From positions 68,095,028-68,159,027 of the forward strand of contig NC_046358.1 of NCBI RefSeq assembly GCF_004027225.2: a stretch of 64,000 nt of DNA. Reading direction: 5' to 3'. The stretch comes from Strigops habroptila. Lineage: Eukaryota > Chordata > Aves > Psittaciformes > Psittacidae. Below, piece by piece: positions 49,591 through 64,000 of the stretch (within the stretch, counting starts at the first letter, position 1; the number at the start of each line of letters is the position of its first letter). The translations under genes were made by a program, and so were the position numbers. The notes below the pieces were generated by a model that was not told the DNA's origin, did no database searches, and saw only the letters and a program-made list of their open reading frames with translations.

Positions 49591-50660
49591 CTGACAGTCA
49601 CAGTGTGAAGGAAAACAGACACCTCTTTCCAGCAGTTCCTGTGATGGGGACACAGCCTTGTGAGTCCAGGTAACCTCAATGTGTTAATGCAGAATTCACA
49701 GCAGACCAACATCATCTGCCCTGTGCTTTAAAAGCCAACAAATGCTAAGCAGAGATAGCTTTCTCCTGAAGCTTTCAGAAAGAACTCAGGAGTTCTTCTC
49801 TGCCTGGCATTTCTGGAAGAGGGAGTTAAAAGTATTGCTGCCTTTTCTGCTCTTAAAAAAGCAAGGTTCCAGTACACCCCTTTACTACAAGTTTCCAAAG
49901 GCTCTGTAGTCTCCACCATTGAACACTCATCTCCCATCTGAGACTACCACCCAATCCTCTCCTGTCACATGCAGTCAGCCAGCACACAACTGCTGTGACA
50001 ACAGCAGCAGAGGAGGGAGACTTTCCACCTGCAACTCTGGAGGATGTGTTCCCTACAGTAATGGCACTGCTGCCTTCTCCAGCCAAAGAGCAGAAGTGCT
50101 GCCCAAGCCCTGACACTCTCTTCTATTGAGGGTTCCTTGGACCTGCCTGCTCTCAAGTCTGTGGGACATTATTCTGTGCTTAAGGGTAGATAAGGTGAAG
50201 AGTCCACTGGTGAACTAGAAAGGATTTCTGCGAGGGTGCTATAGCAGTTGTGATCCACCACCACTGCTTTCGCAGGGGATGCACTTTTTTCTCATGCAGG
50301 TGGAAGTGAGGCAACCTGCCGGAGAACCTGACCCACCACCATCAGCTGCCAGCTCCTGCGCACTGGGCAAACGCTTTGCACAGTTCTAGCTCCAGCTCAC
50401 TTCATCAATGCACTGCCATTTCTCTCCTTGTACATGCCAACTCCAGAGCAGAACAATAACCCAACCACGCAGAAAGCGCAAGGGCCCAAGATGAAAGCTG
50501 CAAGTTCAGAGGTTAGAAGGGGGTCACAGTCTGAGGCAGGAGCCATTGCAGTTGTCTGGGGTTGGTTTCCAGCAGTAGGTATAATGCAGGCGTTCTGTAT
50601 GTACATCTTGGCATTCAGGCAGGAGGAGGGACACTTACATTGGTGGGAAAGGAGAAATTC

Positions 50661-62715
<12,055 letters not shown>

Positions 62716-64000
62716 CTAAGGAACAGAAACAGGAATCTTGAACCAAGAACTCTGTAGGCTCCAGGGTCTCATTAAAATAAGGCACCTTTGTACAAAACCA
62801 TGGATATATGCCAAACACCTAAAATATTTAGCTGGAAACAACAGATCTTGTTGATCTCTATTAGAAGACATCAAATGCGCTGCAGGCAAGATAAAGGTTC
62901 TCTGTAAATCAGCAAAAGCCACTGTTTTTTTTACTGAGATGCAAATGAAAGATTTAAAGTAAATAAAGACAACAAATCAGGTGCATAACTAAAAACAGGC
63001 TTCTCAGTTTTTCTGACTCTGGGGTTCCTAAGCCATTGTAGCAAAGCAAGCAGGGCACGGCAGATGTTACTAGCCTGGGCTACAAGAAAAGCATGACTGC
63101 TTAACTACAACTGACAGTGACTGCTTGGCTGAGGAAACACATTCAGGGCAGTCATGTCCCCCTCTCATCCCTTGCACTCTTCTGCTTCCTCATAATGTCT
63201 TTACCCAAAAATCAGTTTGTCTGACCTGAGAGAGCTATTTACAGAACTAAGACAGTAAAAAATGAAGCCACAAAAAAACAACATTAAAACCCCAAAAAAA
63301 CCAAGAAAACCAACAACCCCCCCAAAAAAAGAAAAGGAGCTAGTTTAGCTCTCTACATAACACGTGCAGAGTGAAAGAAGCACACTACATATTTTCTGAA
63401 ATCCAGTCTAGCTAACCTCCTCGGAGCTACTTCCAGAGAGTTTTTTAGGAGAATACTGGGAAGACAAGTCCAGAAACAAATACATAACGGAAAGATGCTG
63501 AACAGAATATTTTCCAAACAGCACATCAACCTGATAAAAACAATTAACAGAGTAAGAATTTTCCTACAACTGAAACATCAGAATGACATCCCAGAATCAG
63601 CTCTGAATGAAGTTCAGGACAAAGTGCTTATTTCAAAACAAATAGTTATAGCAGATAAATGTGCAGAGAGATGACCTGTCCTCAACCGCAATTCTACTCA
63701 AAATACTCTAGTATTGACAGACACAGCTTCACAAAAATCTGCTCTATGTAATTTTGGCTTGTTAACAGTGGATCCCAGTCAAGAGTGGAATCTAAAGAGT
63801 GTTGAAATGCATTTTTACTTTCACCTGCTCATTTTCATGAATTTCTATATTGTTTTGTATTATACCCTAAGAAGTTTTACCAAAAGCCTTATAAGCACAA
63901 AATGTTGCTGATATTACGTAAGAGTTGTCCCAAAAAGCATAAGGTGTAAGACAGAAGCATAAGCCCTGGCAATCAAAATCTGCTGAGAATTATGTCCTTA
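62716..64000 (-). other. MAPK8IP3 intron reaching the window edge
   Basis: The next upstream exon (expected to end near the residues before LWCAAG, MKLW in human) was not found here. A short A-rich stretch with C runs lies near 63265-63335. One possible 39-nt microexon is discussed among the findings. Confidence 0.7.

Larger units (their letters stand above)
47850..50660 (-). other. MAPK8IP3 3' UTR (inferred)
   Basis: Runs from the base after the TGA to poly(A) candidates: AATAAA on the gene strand at 47869-47864 and at 47894-47889. That gives a UTR of about 2.8 kb. It includes a MIR-like remnant near 49500-49590. The exact end is inferred. Confidence 0.55.

Overview
This is vertebrate nuclear DNA, almost certainly from a bird. 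Four multi-exon genes with GT-AG introns can be read at the protein level. The interspersed repeats are mostly CR1 LINE copies with the usual conserved 3' end, plus an avian-type endogenous retrovirus LTR and a few degraded MIR-like SINEs. I see no bacterial, phage or CRISPR feature and no tRNA or rRNA gene. The species cannot be named from this window.

Layout, left to right. (1) 1-10277, minus: the 5' part of ROGDI, seven coding exons, the last cut by the window edge; its promoter is a CpG island at about 9.9-10.5 kb. (2) About 12.0-40.84 kb, minus: a complete GLYR1 (NPAC/NDF), 16 coding exons, 553 codons plus stop, with a 3' UTR of about 3.3 kb, an intron of 8.65 kb and a CpG-island promoter at 40.3-41.1 kb. 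(3) 43107-44943, plus: a complete MRPS34, three coding exons, 212 codons plus stop, with poly(A) signal at 45356 and its own CpG-island promoter. (4) About 47.85 kb to the right edge, minus: the 3' half of MAPK8IP3 (JIP3), 14 coding exons (630 codons plus stop) and a 3' UTR of about 2.8 kb; the N-terminal half lies beyond the window. GLYR1 and MRPS34 are divergent, MRPS34 and MAPK8IP3 convergent, and ROGDI and GLYR1 are in tandem.

The four genes do not form a pathway. ROGDI belongs to V-ATPase assembly, GLYR1 to chromatin and the LSD2/KDM1B demethylase, MRPS34 to the mitochondrial small ribosomal subunit, and MAPK8IP3 to kinesin/dynein axonal transport and JNK signalling. From memory, human ROGDI-GLYR1 and MRPS34-MAPK8IP3 are two separate blocks of 16p13.3. 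Here they are adjacent, and the usual human neighbours UBN1 (beside GLYR1) and NME3 (between MAPK8IP3 and MRPS34) are not seen.

No undescribed biological system was found. The points most worth a second look are the gene-order junction, a large inverted plus tandem duplication around a CR1 tail in GLYR1 intron 3, a perfect 21-bp hairpin in GLYR1 intron 9, a U-rich block just downstream of the tiny GLYR1 exon 2, and CR1/LTR insertions in the compact MRPS34 region.
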